Position numbers and translations under genes: made by a program. Positions 11,911-22,765 of a stretch of 64,000 bases of DNA are shown here, piece after piece. The notes under the pieces were generated by a model. The model had not been told where the DNA came from, did no database searches, and saw only the letters and a list, made by a program, of their open reading frames with translations. The stretch's first letter is position 1. Each line of letters starts with the position of its first letter. Source of the stretch: Neoceratodus forsteri (Eukaryota > Chordata > Ceratodontiformes > Ceratodontidae); the NCBI GenBank assembly GCA_016271365.2, contig CM057453.1:501617001-501681000 (forward strand), read 5' to 3'.

Positions 11911-12189
11911 TTTTCGATAAGTGCCATGGGATCTTTAACGTCCACCTGAACTACCACCTATCCAGGTAGATGGGACCTCGGTTTAACGTCTCATCCGAAA
12001 GACGGCACCTCAGAAGTGCAGCACCCCTGTCATGCTGCACTACAGTATTAGTACAGGTATATTAACCCAAATGCCAGATGTGGGAACTGAACCCACAGCC
12101 CTCTGATTTCCCGGCCTCAGAGGCGAGTTTGCTACCTATTTAGCCACCGACACTGCCATCTATGCCATCTATGCTGGACCCTCTCTAGC

Positions 12190-12500
12190 ATTATTCTTTA
12201 GTCCTTTTTGTAGGGATTCCAGATTTGGGCAGATAATTCCAATTGTGGGCATTCATAGGATCTGTATAATGGCATTAGAACAGAACTGGACCGAGACACA
12301 ATATTTCTCTTAACATGAGTTCTATCTGTGCGATGGCCCTTGCCTGCCTTGGTCCAAATGTGGAAAAGCACACCGTCATTGAGGATGTATCGCGAAGCAA
12401 AGAAAAGTACATCCTGATGATGTTTCTTTTGTTGCGGTAAGGTTCCAGACTCTAAGTATGCGATTATGTCTGTGAATTGAGGATCAGTTCTTTGTTGCAT
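12190..12500 (-). pseudogene. gypsy pol fragment upstream of integrase
   Basis: The minus frame reads QRTDPQFTDIIAYLESGTLP, then a charged segment and YILNDGVLFHI. This resembles the stretch between RNase H and the integrase zinc finger in gypsy pol (DP...I..YL..GTLP, then the L.DG.LY strand). It is on the same strand as gypsy-1 and its integrase begins at about 5615 across the LINE/SINE/Tx1 block, so it is probably the next upstream part of gypsy-1. The zinc finger does not overlap, so continuity is inferred. Reading frame is lost beyond 12500. Confidence 0.55.
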
Positions 12501-14340
12501 CCCCCCAGCTTGCTTCCTTGTGGCACAGCTCCACTGTCCCTGACTTAGGCTTACATCTGCTTTCAGCTGCTCAGCGTTACTGCAAACCTGCACTTAGCCA
12601 AGCAGCTGCCCCAGGAACACAGAGGAACATCCAGCTTGTCTACGTGGCACAGCAAGCCGCTCAGCTCCTCTCCCTGTCTTGCAACACTACCTGGAACTGC
12701 TCCGCTTCCCTGCCTCCCTACCCCTGCTCTAAGGAGCCACCAAAATACAGCTTTGTCCACCCAGCAACATGGAGCTCCATGACTCTGTGCTGCCAAGCTG
12801 CAGCTCACAGCCACTTCTAAAGGTCCGCTATTCACACAGGGAGCCATACAAGAAAATGCAGCTCCACAAATTCATCTTGCTCTCCCTCAGCCCAAGCATA
12901 CCGTTCTGCCCTCATCACAACTGTGGCTTTTCTTTCTCCACTGCCACCCACCAACACAAAGCCTTGGCTCCGGTTCTCTTGGACTGCAACTTCTGCTGCA
13001 TGGAGCCTCTGTTTTCTGGCTCAGCCACATTACAAGAGGGCCATTACTAAGGCAAACATGGTCATGGAAGCCCAGTTGGGGCTCAAACAGCAAAACTGGA
13101 AGCACCATAAGCCCAAGGGGCCATAAATAAATAACCAGGAGCAGTAAAATAAACTATGCATACCTCAGAGCTATGTGGCTCATATCCTTCCTGACTGCCA
13201 CCACGATAGCTGCTCAGAGCTCTGCTCCCCGAAACGCTACTACTGCTACAACAGGTCCTCCACTCCATGCTTCACAAATAACCCCACAACAAATAAATAA
13301 ATATCAAGAAGAAGAAAAAATGGAGCAATCCGCTCCACACTTGGCCTTCCTGCCTCTTGCTCCAATGGACTGCGGCTCATTTATGCTCCTCCTGAAACAC
13401 TGCAGCTCTCCAACACCAGCAACCACACAGAGCCTCCGCTTCCCCTTGGCCATGCTACAAATGGCCACACAAAGAAATAAATAAATGAATGAAATGGGGA
13501 AAAAAAGAGCGCAAGCAGGGCACAACATAAATAATTGGGGGCAAGAAAAACAAGGAAAGAAATAAGGGATTGGCACATCTGAGCAAACAACAAACTAATA
13601 CACAGGGCAATACAATAAACAAAGTGGGGCATGAAAAGTGGGGGACAAATGGTAGCCCAATTAGTTCAAGTCTATTAAAAAAAAAAAAAAACAGAAGACA
13701 CATTAAAGCAATCAAGATTCCCCAGCAAGTTCCACTCACCCAAAAGTCAGAAAGCCTGCCATTTTCCCACCTAGGCTGGGGAAAAAGGCATCAATGCAGC
13801 AATTGTTATTTTGGACAGTGTGGAGCAGAACAGCAGCCTCATGACAAGCATCAGCCATCTAGTTTACAAACCAGCAAGAAAGCAAGTGACCCTTAACTCC
13901 CCCTACTGGTGGCCATCTTGCTACAGTCACATAATACAAGAACTGCATGTCAAAGTTAGGCAGCCATCTTGTGAAGGGCACCAAAATGACTTCACTCCAT
14001 TGAAATCAACAGCAAACCTATAGAAATGAATGGACACCGAGACAAATAGCTGATTTTTGCAACAAAACATTTATTTAAATAACAGACAACACAGAATTAA
14101 ATGGAAATTTTTTATCAAGACGTCATTTGATGAACTTTGCTTACAAATAATTGTAATTTTGTCTACTAAAATATTTTCTTCTTGGCACTTCATCTACTCC
14201 ACGACGTCTCGTCCCCTGCATGATGGCAACTCCTTCTCATCCTTACAACCTTCGTTCAGTAAAACTATGCTCATCTGCAACCACAATATCCAATGAAGAC
14301 ACCAATATGTGTGTTAGAGCATCCAGAGAGCTACCTTCAC
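12501..14340. other. unrecognised repeat-like DNA
   Basis: No recognised protein family or RNA. The segment contains several AAATAAATAA-type runs (13130, 13290, 13475) and a poly(A) run at 13678-13691. Open frames occur on both strands, but they are low-complexity and lack domain signatures. It could be leader or LTR sequence of the flanking gypsy elements; I could not show this. Confidence 0.4.
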
Positions 14341-14349
14341 CCACCTCAA

Positions 14350-15139
14350 GGTGTGGGGCTAGAAAATAGAAACCATTCTGCACGACATCCAGTTGTCCAT
14401 CTCAGTTCAAGGAGCACCAGCTATGCAAGCCATTCAAGATGACCTGGCCTACATTAAATCTATTTCACCACAGTCCACTGTCCATACCAGCCTACAGCCA
14501 GTACGCTTCTCATCCTTGCCTCATGAAGATGCTGTCGACTGGCTCAAAAAATTCCAAGTCTGGATTTCCATACATGGTTGGACCGATCCTTTGCATATTT
14601 CCAATGCCTTGTGCTTGTTTCTGAGGGGGGCTGCCATTTCCTGGTTCAATGCAATTCCAGAACAAGTCAAATGGGACATTGCCACCCTGTATGCAACTCT
14701 CAAAGACCATTTTCTTCAAGCACATCTGCCCTGGTTATTGGAACAACAGCTGTGGGAACGCACCATGCAACCCTCTGAATCTCTAGAAACCTTCATAGAG
14801 GACATTGTGTCTCACTGCAAACGTTTGCAGAAACCTGAGAAAGAGAAAATCACAACCTTTGTCTGGGGACTGCTTACTCAATTATGTCTTTATGTAATCT
14901 AACAGAAACCAACAACTTGGATGGACACAATCGAAGCTGCACGACTTGCACAAGAGTCCATATTAATGTCCCAGGCCACCAATGTACAAGCACCTCAGTT
15001 GTCACAGTTAGCCACACTCGCAACATGTGTCCAGCAGCAGCAATCAATGAAAGATATGCTCACCACAACTGTCAATAGTCTGCACCTCAGCTCAACAACT
15101 TCTTCTGCTACCACTGTCAATGTTCTTCAACCATTTTGA
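14350..15139 (+). pseudogene. gypsy-3 gag capsid region
   Basis: The frame from about 14393 contains a typical Ty3/gypsy capsid: FSSLPHEDAVDWLKKFQVW, GWTDPLHISNALCLFLRG, AAISWFNAIPEQV, then SLETFIEDIVSHCKRL. The frame is broken by a TAA near 14900 and continues in another frame with a Gln/Thr-rich linker (MDTIEAARLAQESI). Capsid proteins of this family assemble the virus-like particle. The start codon is uncertain. This element is on the plus strand, opposite to gypsy-1 and gypsy-2, and retains only gag and protease in this window. Confidence 0.8.
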
Positions 15140-15965
15140 CAGCCACCTGATTCACCTCCACCTTCATGACAGCCAGTGACCTGTGGATTCAGAGGGCACA
15201 CTACTGCTGTCTGCCAAAAGCTGAAGTATCACAACAGAAATCAAGAGAACCAAAGGCACCCACCATTGCACAATCAGCAAGACAAACACAACTATCCAGG
15301 ATCAGGGAAACACAGCAACTGACCGCCCCTGACTCTTGCAATTCAAACAAACTGCACCCTCTAACTGCTAACTCGGGCACTCTCTCGCTTCCAGGGGCAA
15401 AGGTACCTGTCATCAGATCACCTCTCCTAGCAAACTATGTGCCTGTAACCATCGGAGATTGGGCCACACACACACCTTGGTTGACAATGGAGCAGAAATC
15501 TCAGTTATCAACAACAGTATTCTGAGCAACCAAGCTATTCATCACGTACCTCATGTCTCTCCAGCAGACCTAAAGTACATGATCACAGCAAGTACAGCTG
15601 CAGTACCTATCACAGCATGATCTATCTCAAGCTACACTTTGGCTCACAACAAGCTACTGTTAAGTTCTACGTAGTGCCTGATCTATAACCTGCAGTGATT
15701 CTTGTCCTGGACTTCCTCAAAGCTCACAAAGCCATCCTAGACTTTGCATCAAACAAACTATCACTAGACCTTCGGAGGCAACTCACAGCTTCAGACTCAG
15801 TCATTGTGCCTCCTCAAACAGAGATGGTTTTTGATTGCCAAGATTCAAGGTGAACCACTTCTACAAGTTGTTGTTGGAATCGTTAGGGGATCCCCCACTC
15901 TGCATTCATCAGGTCTTCTCCCAGGAAACACCTTGTCTGCAGTGCATAGCGTCACAGTCTTCCAA
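15140..15965 (+). pseudogene. gypsy-3 zinc knuckle and aspartic protease
   Basis: A damaged CCHC (CGFRGHTTAVCQK, first Cys of the pair lost) lies near 15180-15220. The retropepsin active site appears as LVDNGAEISVI near 15478-15510, with DNG where DTG/DSG is usual. The flap/C-terminal part follows with VILVLDFLKAHKAILDF (15695-15745), then IPP/VPPQTEMVF and AKIQGEPLL with GLLPGNTLSAV (15800-15960), a linker seen between protease and RT. Stops occur throughout. RT, RNase H and integrase do not follow: the homology ends at about 15965. Confidence 0.75.
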
Positions 15966-16549
15966 AAATTCCAGGGGACACACCTGGGGGGCCTGGGTGG
16001 TTATGGAGGAATCAACATTTGGGGCCCCACTATATAACTCTTTCTTTGCTGCAGCCCTGGGGAAAAAAGTCATCAAATGACTCAGCAACCCACTGAGATT
16101 TGGCACTGTGTTTGGTCCACCGCCGGACTCCCTCAACTGCCGAGCACTGAATGATAAAATATGCTGTGCAGTAGATTAAATAAATCAGCAGTTCAGATTT
16201 AAATGCTTGAAAAAGTTCCAACTCTAAAATAGCAGGCAGTTCAGACCTTTTTAGCAGCAGATAGTTCATGGCAGCTCCCCCTTCGGCTCTTAGCAGCTTT
16301 CACCTACAGTCGAAATGATGACTTCGGGGCTTGCTAGCATCAATGTGTTGCCAATTATCCTCCCACTGTGAGCAAGGCAACCCCTGACTTAGGAATATTG
16401 CTATTGCAAACAGCAGTTTAGTATGGTGCAGGACTGGCCCTTTAGAGAGGAACAAGGTACTTAGGCTGGTGCTAGGCATAGTAATGCCAGTGGGACTTTA
16501 GGAGTCTCTCCTTAAATATAGCAGGCTTTTGTTGACCTAATCAGTGGAG
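15966..16549. other. no recognised feature
   Basis: I see no coding homology, RNA or clear repeat here. It separates the broken gypsy-3 from the tandem repeats at 16550. Confidence 0.4.
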
Positions 16550-17015
16550 CAGGAAGATAAAAGATAGCAATATTTGCCGGCCCGTGATTGAGTGCTTAGC
16601 AGACCTCAGACGGTATCGTCAATCTTAAGTTATACATTAACCCACAGCTCCTATCTAAAGCACAATCAATAGTAGACACAGATGACTTAGTTCACCTCAT
16701 ACAGTACTGGCAATCTTAAGTTATACATTGACTCAGAGCTCCTATCTAAAGCACAATCAGCAGTAGACACAGATGACAAACTAGTTAAGTATTGACCCAA
16801 GGCTCCTAAATAAGGCAAGTAACGGATGGTACTGGCAAGTATAACTTAATCAATGACTCACAGCTCCTAACTAAGGCATGTGTAATGGTATACTGAGACA
16901 GCAATATTGACCTGCCTCTAACTGAGTGTTTTAGCTGACATCAGACGGTACTGGCTATTATTAGTTAAATGACCCAAAGCTTCTAAATAAGGCACGTTCA
17001 GCAGTATACACAACT
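16550..17015. repeat. diverged tandem repeats, about 100 bp
   Basis: Related blocks with 'aagttatacattaaccca', 'agctcctatctaaagcacaa' and 'agtagacacagatgac' recur from about 16620, 16720, 16780, 16850 and 16950. The first two are near-identical; later ones carry indels. No coding potential. Confidence 0.75.
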
Positions 17016-17189
17016 ATCAGTTTTGGCCTACTCGATTGTGTGTTATAGGTTTAATTCTTGTATATCAAATTTGCCACCTGAGATTATGCAACATGAATTC
17101 TTCCTGCACAGTGCTAAGTTGTTATGGAGCACAAGATGTCATTAGTGGGAGGGAGGAAGGGAGGAAGGCGGCAGCAGCATAAGGTCTGC

Positions 17190-17264
17190 TAGCTGCACAA
17201 TCAAGCAGGCTTGATAAACCATAAGGCCTTTATCTGCTGGCAATTTCGTATGTTCGTATGTAAG
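17190..17264 (+). mobile_element. 3' end of a CR1-like LINE (very short copy)
   Basis: The stretch 'aaggcctttatctgctggca' followed by TTTCGTATGTTCGTATGT matches the 3' end of the CR1-like element at 4535-4562, including the duplicated 8-bp terminal motif. Only the last about 70 bases are recognisable, an extreme 5' truncation. Confidence 0.65.
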
Positions 17265-17537
17265 ATAGCACCAGTGCTCCATGGAACAAACAACCCAACC
17301 CTCAAGCCCTCAGACCCACCTTCTAACAAACATCACTCAAGGTTCAACATTACCATTATCCAGGCACTAATGTCACTCACAGTTTGGAGCCCTATCAATA
17401 GTTGGGTGGGTGGGGGTGGCAGAGAGAGAAAACCTCCAGTGGCTGGCTGAGGGTCTCGTAACTAGAGCGGGCCTCCTGAGCAAACACTGCTCAAAATGTC
17501 TAATTCCTTGTTGCAGTGAAAGGGCAGAAAATCCTAT

Positions 17538-19546
17538 TGTAACCCCTAGGTGGCACTATCCCATGGGCTACTACCCCTGCCTGCTTGACTAGTAGCAGGT
17601 TAAGGGGCCTAGGTTCTGCAACGGGTGTCTCCACCCAGAGGTCAGGTTTGGTAGTGGTCAAACTAACCTGGGCACAGCCCTCTGGGACACTGTAACCCCC
17701 CTCTTTCCCTTCTAGTGGCATGAGCAATATACGATAATCACTTTCACAGTACCCCTTGTACACCATACAAGTACCCGCACTGTTTACACTTACCACCAGG
17801 GCTGGTTCCTCTGGCTCGACCCTGGGGACCTCCTGTAAAACAAAGTTATTTACAGCAAATAGCAACAGTACAGTACTCTTGGCACAAACTGGAACCACAG
17901 TCAGGTTAAATGTAGAAAAAGTCAGATCTGATTTATTCAGGGGACTTGAACAAGGAAGGGGCGTAATCAGGTTGATTGGCTTAAAGGCTATATTAATCAA
18001 ACAGTTATGCATGCGCTTTAAGTCCCCACACAGTCACACCTCTGGGTACCCAGGTAGGGAGATGATGGGCTAGCCAGGAATGTTGCAGCTGGTTGGGACC
18101 CTGTGATGGAAGAAAGCAATATGCACAACACACACTATTTGCAATCCGGAGCCGGAGGGCTCAGTTCATGAAAAAAAAAGCAACCAGACAATCAGATGAC
18201 AACATTTTAGATTTAGTTGTTGTTGCAGGGAGCTACCCTGATGTTTACTCACGATACCCAACACTGGACACGGGCAGGATGAAATCGAGACTGCAGGTTG
18301 TTAAGCTGGAGTGTCCGGAGAAGCGGGGCCCATACGAATCACCGAGGCGTCATTCCTGTTCTAGTGTTGAGCAGGGGGCTGATCCCCAGGCAGGTCTCTC
18401 GTCGATGGCTTTCTCTGTGCAGCGGGTAGTCAGGCTGGGTCATTGTGGCAAGGCCCAGGCCCAATGGAGATGATTTTGGATTCAGTCCGTGGGGCTGGAT
18501 GCAGCTTCCAGCAAGCAGAATACAGTTCAAACCACAGTGGGGAACCAAATCACGACCCACTAGCAGCACACAGCACATTTACATGTAAGGAAATTCTAAT
18601 GCAGCTTCCAGCAAGCAGAACACAATTCAAACCACAGTGGGGAACCAAATCACGACCCACTATAAGCACACAACACATTCACACATAAGGAAAGTCCACT
18701 GTACCAGGCAAAAGGCTCTCCGGTCGCAATTACAGAGTCTCTGCACAATCTGGGAGTTCAGAGGTGGCTGGAAGTCCAGACAGGCCGATTGCATTCAGCA
18801 AATCTTTGGTCTTCTTCAGGCAGGAGCCTAGTCACAATTCAGTGGCTTACGTCACTCTCCAAGTTTGGATTCAGTCCAAAAAAGGCACAAGTTCCCTCTC
18901 AGGGACAGCAGGCAGGCATGCAGGCCAAAAGTCAGGCCTTTCCACAGTTCTCTCACGCAAATCTACGCCGGGGCTGCTGCTTGAATCATTCAAGCTGTTA
19001 TCTCTTCACTTCCCAACTCAGAACTGAAACTAGCTGCAAGCAGCTTGGGAATTTCCCCAAGATCCAAAAGGTTCGGTTGGCTGATCTGTCTGTCAGTCAC
19101 AAGGGCTCCCCCTCCAGGTTATTTTAGGCGCCAAAATGCAAAAAACTACAATTCCTACAAGTTTTGACCCCACCAAGCCCTTGTAGGCAGGCTCCATTTT
19201 AGAGTCCTAAATGTACTGATTGGCCCATTTCGGCAGTCCAGGACCAAAATGATGGAAACAAAGAGAACTGTCCATGCTGCAAAGAAGGTAGGTTAGAACA
19301 AACTGCAATATTATTACTACTCTAAAAAATGATCAGCAAACAAGCATATCTTCTACCAGAGCTCCCTTTTAGATTAATTATGACTGCAATCTAGGCAGCT
19401 CTTAAAGAGACAGTACACAGAGGCTATATAGGCACTCTCTGGCAATCATATTTTAACTGCAAAAATGCAGGACACCAGCCTGGCAGTGAGCATTTAGACA
19501 AGCTCAAGGAAGACTTTTCGGGAACCTCCATTTGTAGGGGGTTACA
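17538..19546 (-). mobile_element. long 3' LTR of gypsy-2
   Basis: On the minus strand the segment starts TGTAACCCCC and ends GGGGTTACA, an LTR with a 9-bp terminal inversion. The purine tract GCAGGGAAGGG lies immediately upstream (19547-19558), as expected for a polypurine tract. A minus-strand AATAAA occurs at 17932-17937. At 2.0 kb it is long for a gypsy LTR; internal duplications (18501-18700) contribute. A second TGTAACCCCC on the plus strand at about 17692 is an alternative left boundary. The matching 5' LTR is not in the window. Confidence 0.65.
18501..18700. repeat. two direct 100-bp repeats inside the gypsy-2 LTR
   Basis: Both 18501 and 18601 begin gcagcttccagcaagcagaa and continue in parallel with a period of exactly 100 bases, with a few substitutions. 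In retroelement U3 regions such duplications often carry enhancer sites; that role is only an inference here. Confidence 0.9.
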
Positions 19547-19558
19547 CCCTTCCCTGCC

Positions 19559-19623
19559 TGGAGAACACTTGGCATCCGCGTCAAGTCTGTACCATCACAA
19601 TATAAAAAATGCAATATAAACGA

Positions 19624-19624
<1 letters not shown>
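19559..19624. other. gypsy-2 region between PPT and AT microsatellite
   Basis: Short noncoding stretch next to the polypurine tract; nothing else recognised. Confidence 0.4.

Positions 19625-19659
<35 letters not shown>
19625..19659. repeat. (AT)n microsatellite
   Basis: Uninterrupted AT dinucleotides of about 35 bp, within the 3' noncoding interior of gypsy-2. Confidence 0.9.
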
Positions 19660-19660
<1 letters not shown>

Positions 19661-19799
19661 TTAGCTTGTTACATTACTATACCTTTCAATATACTTCACA
19701 TTACTACATCCATATTGACAATATGTATGCATGTTTCATACAAGTAATACTGATTCATTTAATAACTTCTTGTACATTAAACAATGTAAAAGGGGGCCC

Positions 19800-20618
19800 T
19801 TCCCTATCAGCTAACTTGGGGCTGGATGGGGCAGGGGCACCATGGTGAGAGGAAGAACAAGTAACCTGGAGTTGGCCGTCAAGCTCAATTTGAGCAGTGA
19901 GTTTGGTGAAACATAAACCCCTTTGTGAACCACATTGAGAGGCAAATCCACTGGCCTCCCAGGGGAATCATAATTAAAGCGTAGCACTGGCTTGACAGCT
20001 CAGCCAGTCTTTCTGGGGGAGTGACCACAGTCTCTGTATTTTCAGCACTAACTTTGGAGCTTTCGTCACTTGTGAGGGATGCCTCTGCATGGATGGGAAT
20101 GTCCAAACTTGGAGCACTGTCAGCTCCTTGCTCTGTAGGCTCTGTTTCCACAACACTTTGCTCATTATCTTCTGATGGAGGCCCAGGTTGCTCATTTTGA
20201 GGAAGCTCTGGCACAATTAGGCTTTGCGGCACTGAGGGGGGCTGCCGACACTTTCACATTGTTCTTCAAGTTCTGGTGTGTCACCAGAGAGACTCAGACC
20301 ATCAGCCCCTTCTTCGGGCAATTCACACAGTTCCACAAAACACAGAGAGTCCGCAACCTCAGACGTAATACTTTGCACTTCACTTTCAGGGAGCATTGGC
20401 TCTAAGAATGAAGCTGGGGTGTTAGGCAGTCCAGAAGGCCCAGCTTCATCCCAGCAATTAGTCATAGGGTTACTTTGAAACAGCTGACTCAATTCATAGG
20501 AGGGGTAATAGGCATTGTCACACTCACTATCATCAGAGGTGGACTGACAGTCACTATCATTCTGGACCTGCTGCGCTGTAAACCTTAAATCTGTAACTAC
20601 TGGGGTAGGTTGACTCAT
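19800..20618 (-). pseudogene. gypsy-2 pol C-terminal tail
   Basis: Minus strand. 20618-20217 and 20232-19885 form an acidic Ser/Glu/Pro-rich tail (for example DSDCQSTSDDSECDNAYY), then a PPERL segment followed by VDLPLNVVHKGVYV in a shifted frame. A disordered acidic tail ending in a PPERL/PPxRLxY-like box is common after the integrase of vertebrate gypsy elements. A frameshift near 19985 disrupts it. It follows the integrase on the same strand, with the two hairpins at 20594-20757 between them. Confidence 0.65.
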
Positions 20619-20659
20619 GCTGCTGCAAAAAAGAGACAGTCAACCTACCCCAGTAGTTA
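20594..20659. repeat. perfect 21-bp inverted repeat
   Basis: Arm 20594-20614 (taactactggggtaggttga plus c) is perfectly inverted at 20639-20659, with a 24-base loop. It lies inside the gypsy-2 coding region. Confidence 0.95.
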
Positions 20660-20665
20660 TCTGGG

Positions 20666-20757
20666 ACTTGCTACCTATTGGCCAAGTCATAATTGAGGCT
20701 GAACTATCAGAGATTGATTCCCCAGCCTCAATTATGACTTGGCCGATAGGTAGCAAG
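20666..20757. repeat. 36-bp inverted repeat, one mismatch
   Basis: Arm 20666-20701 (acttgctacctattggccaa...) is inverted at 20722-20757 with one mismatch and a loop of about 20 bases. It starts only 6 bases after the preceding hairpin. Confidence 0.95.
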
Positions 20758-21859
20758 TGGTTACGGTGCATGGTCTTGACAGCTTTGGAGTTATTCTCTG
20801 CGTGCACCTTGTACACTGGTAAATCATTCAACTTTCCAGCTACTACATGGGGAAGATGGTGCCACCTATCTGCAATTTTGTGTTTGCCATGCAGTCCCAA
20901 ATTGCGTAAGAACACACGGTCTCCAGGCCGGAAGCTCTTGAGCCTTTACTTTTTCATCATGCCTCTCTTTGTTGGCGAGATTTCTTTTGGCAGCCATTGT
21001 CTGGGCCAGTTGATAGGCATGGTTCAATTGAGCTTTCAGTTTCTGTACATACTGTAGGTAATTTTCGGCTTGGACCCCATCTGGAGAGACCCCAAAGCAG
21101 ACATTACCGGGCTGTCAGGCCTCCCTCCCGAACATGAGGCAGTAGGGGGAGAACCCAGTAGCGTCATTTTTTGTGCAATTGTATGCGTGGACCAAGGTAC
21201 TAATCTGCTGGCTCCACTTAGGCTTGTCTTTGGGATGGAGGGTGCCCAGCATGTCTAGAAGGGTGCGGTTAAAACGTTCTGGTTGAGGGTCCCCCTGTGG
21301 GTGATAAGGGGGTGATTCTTGACTTCCGCACCCCCCATAGAGAGAGAATTTCTTTGATTAGCCAACTTTCAAAATCTCTGCTTTGGTCAGAGTGGATCCA
21401 CTGTGGGGCAACATAGTGGACGAAGAAATGTTCCACTAGCCCCTTGGCCACGGTAGAGGCCTTTTGATCTTTAGCTGAAAAAGCTTGCGCATATTGTGTG
21501 GAATGATCCGTAACCACTAACACTTTGCCAATATTCCGCTGATCAGCTTCTAAACACAAAAAGTCTATGCAGACCAGTTCCATGGGGGTGCTGGTAGTAA
21601 TATTGACAAGGGGGGCAGCTCTCTGAGGCAGGGCTTTCCTTTGCAGGCAACGACTGCAGGTCTTTACATGGTGCTCAACATCAACCCCCATATTGGGCCA
21701 GTAGAATCGAGATTGTACCAAGTTGAGAGTTCTGTCAATACCAAGGTGCCCCATGTGATTGTGGAGGGACCTCAGTACCAAATCTTTAAAGCCCATGGGC
21801 AGGACCAATTGCTGTCTGTTTAATTGACCACCACGATCCACCGTCTCTCTGTACAACAA
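20758..21859 (-). pseudogene. gypsy-2 integrase
   Basis: Minus strand. The zinc finger H-H-C-C is clear: HMGHLGIDRTLNL, FYWPNMG and VKTCSRCLQRK (21790-21640). The core has VVTDHSTQYAQAF (first Asp), WIHSDQSRDFES (second Asp, about 21390) and, after a one-base shift near 21310, QPERFNRTLLDM (Glu, about 21275). Then VHAYNC, FSPYCLMFGREA, a TGA probably from CGA, and a helical segment (KLKAQLNHAYQLA) to about 20940. The order and spacing are those of Ty3/gypsy integrase. No chromodomain is seen after it, unlike gypsy-1. Confidence 0.88.
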
Positions 21860-22165
21860 CTAATTGAGTAGCTTCAACCTGGGGCCTTCTTTAAACAATA
21901 CAGCAGTTCGCAAGTCAGGGGATCACAACTTCGACACATCTTTCCCCGCACGCAGGGCATGAAGTGCAGATTGAATCATAGGATCTTGGGACTGAGCCCA
22001 CTGAATGCTGTCATTGTCAAATTGAGGTAGTGCACTAATATCTAGAGCAGAAAAGTGGCACTAGACAGCTGGTATGCAGGTATCAGGAGGGCCCAAGCAA
22101 TCTACTAAACAGTCCACTGTGTCCGCAGACATCTGTTCATCGCTGTCAAATTTTTAGCACAAGGC
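21860..22165 (-). pseudogene. gypsy-2 spacer between RNase H and integrase
   Basis: No domain motif, but the segment lies in the continuous pol order between RNase H and the integrase zinc finger and has the right length for that linker. Multiple stops are present. Confidence 0.5.
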
Positions 22166-22765
22166 TCAGATGTCAGGTTCAGACAGCCTGACCAAATCAC
22201 TCTTGGAAACTGGCCTTTTTGACAAGGCATCAGCATCAATATGGTTCAGTCCTGGCCTGTATTCAATAGGATAATCATAGGTTGATAAGGCGGAAAGCCA
22301 CCGGTGCCCAGTGGTGTCTAACTTAGCTGAAGTCTGTACGTAGGTTAACTGGTTATTGTCAGTCTTCACCAATATCTTTGCCCCATAGAGGTATTCATGA
22401 AACTGGTCGACAATGGCCCATTTTAGCGCAAGGAACTCCAGCTTGTGCACAGGGTAGTTTTGCTCCGAAGGGGTCAAGATCTTACTGCTGAAGGCCACTG
22501 GTCTCAAACCATCCTCATGGGCTTGATACAGCACAATTCCTAGACCCTGCAGACTGGTGTCCATATGCAGCACATAGAGCTTGGTGGGGTCAGCATAGGC
22601 GAGGATGGGGGCATGGGTGAGCTGGTATATGACTTTGTGAAAGGCTGCTTCACATTCAAGTGTCCAGCAGGGCCCAAAAAGTTCACCTGTGCAGAAGTAC
22701 ACTTTCTCTCATTCTTTGACAGCCCCTTTTTATGTTTGCTTGCACGCATGTGCAAGAAACATAGT
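22166..22765 (-). pseudogene. gypsy-2 RT connection and RNase H
   Basis: The frame shows WTLECEAAFHKV and LTHAPILAYADPTKLYVLH, then the RNase H motifs: DTSLQGLGIVLYQ (first Asp), SEQNYPVHKLEFLALKWA (Glu), VKTDNNQLTYV (Asp) and NHIDADALSKRP (Asp). All four acidic positions are kept, although the usual HTDAS is HMDTS. This is the longest intact piece of gypsy-2 pol. Upstream sequence is cut at about 22770 by the 3.1-kb block of other repeats; RT resumes at about 25880. Confidence 0.9.

Larger units (their letters stand above)
6055..12165 (-). mobile_element. tRNA-derived SINE split by a Tx1 LINE (SINE copies A and C)
   Basis: Left part 6055-6254 and right part 11897-12165 are the two halves of one minus-oriented SINE, as shown by the uninterrupted copy at 24223-24650. 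On the minus strand the right part carries the tRNA-like head (a promoter B-box-like GGGTTCAGTTCCCAC) and the central domain with GATGAGACGTTAAACCGAGG. The left part carries the rest of the body and an A-rich tail of AAAT repeats. Total SINE length is about 430-450 bp. The intervening 6255-11896 is a complete LINE insertion. Confidence 0.85.

Noticed and set aside
12518..13896. Several overlapping ORFs of 90-108 codons
   Set aside because: Open on both strands, low complexity, no domain pattern; likely repeat-derived noncoding DNA.
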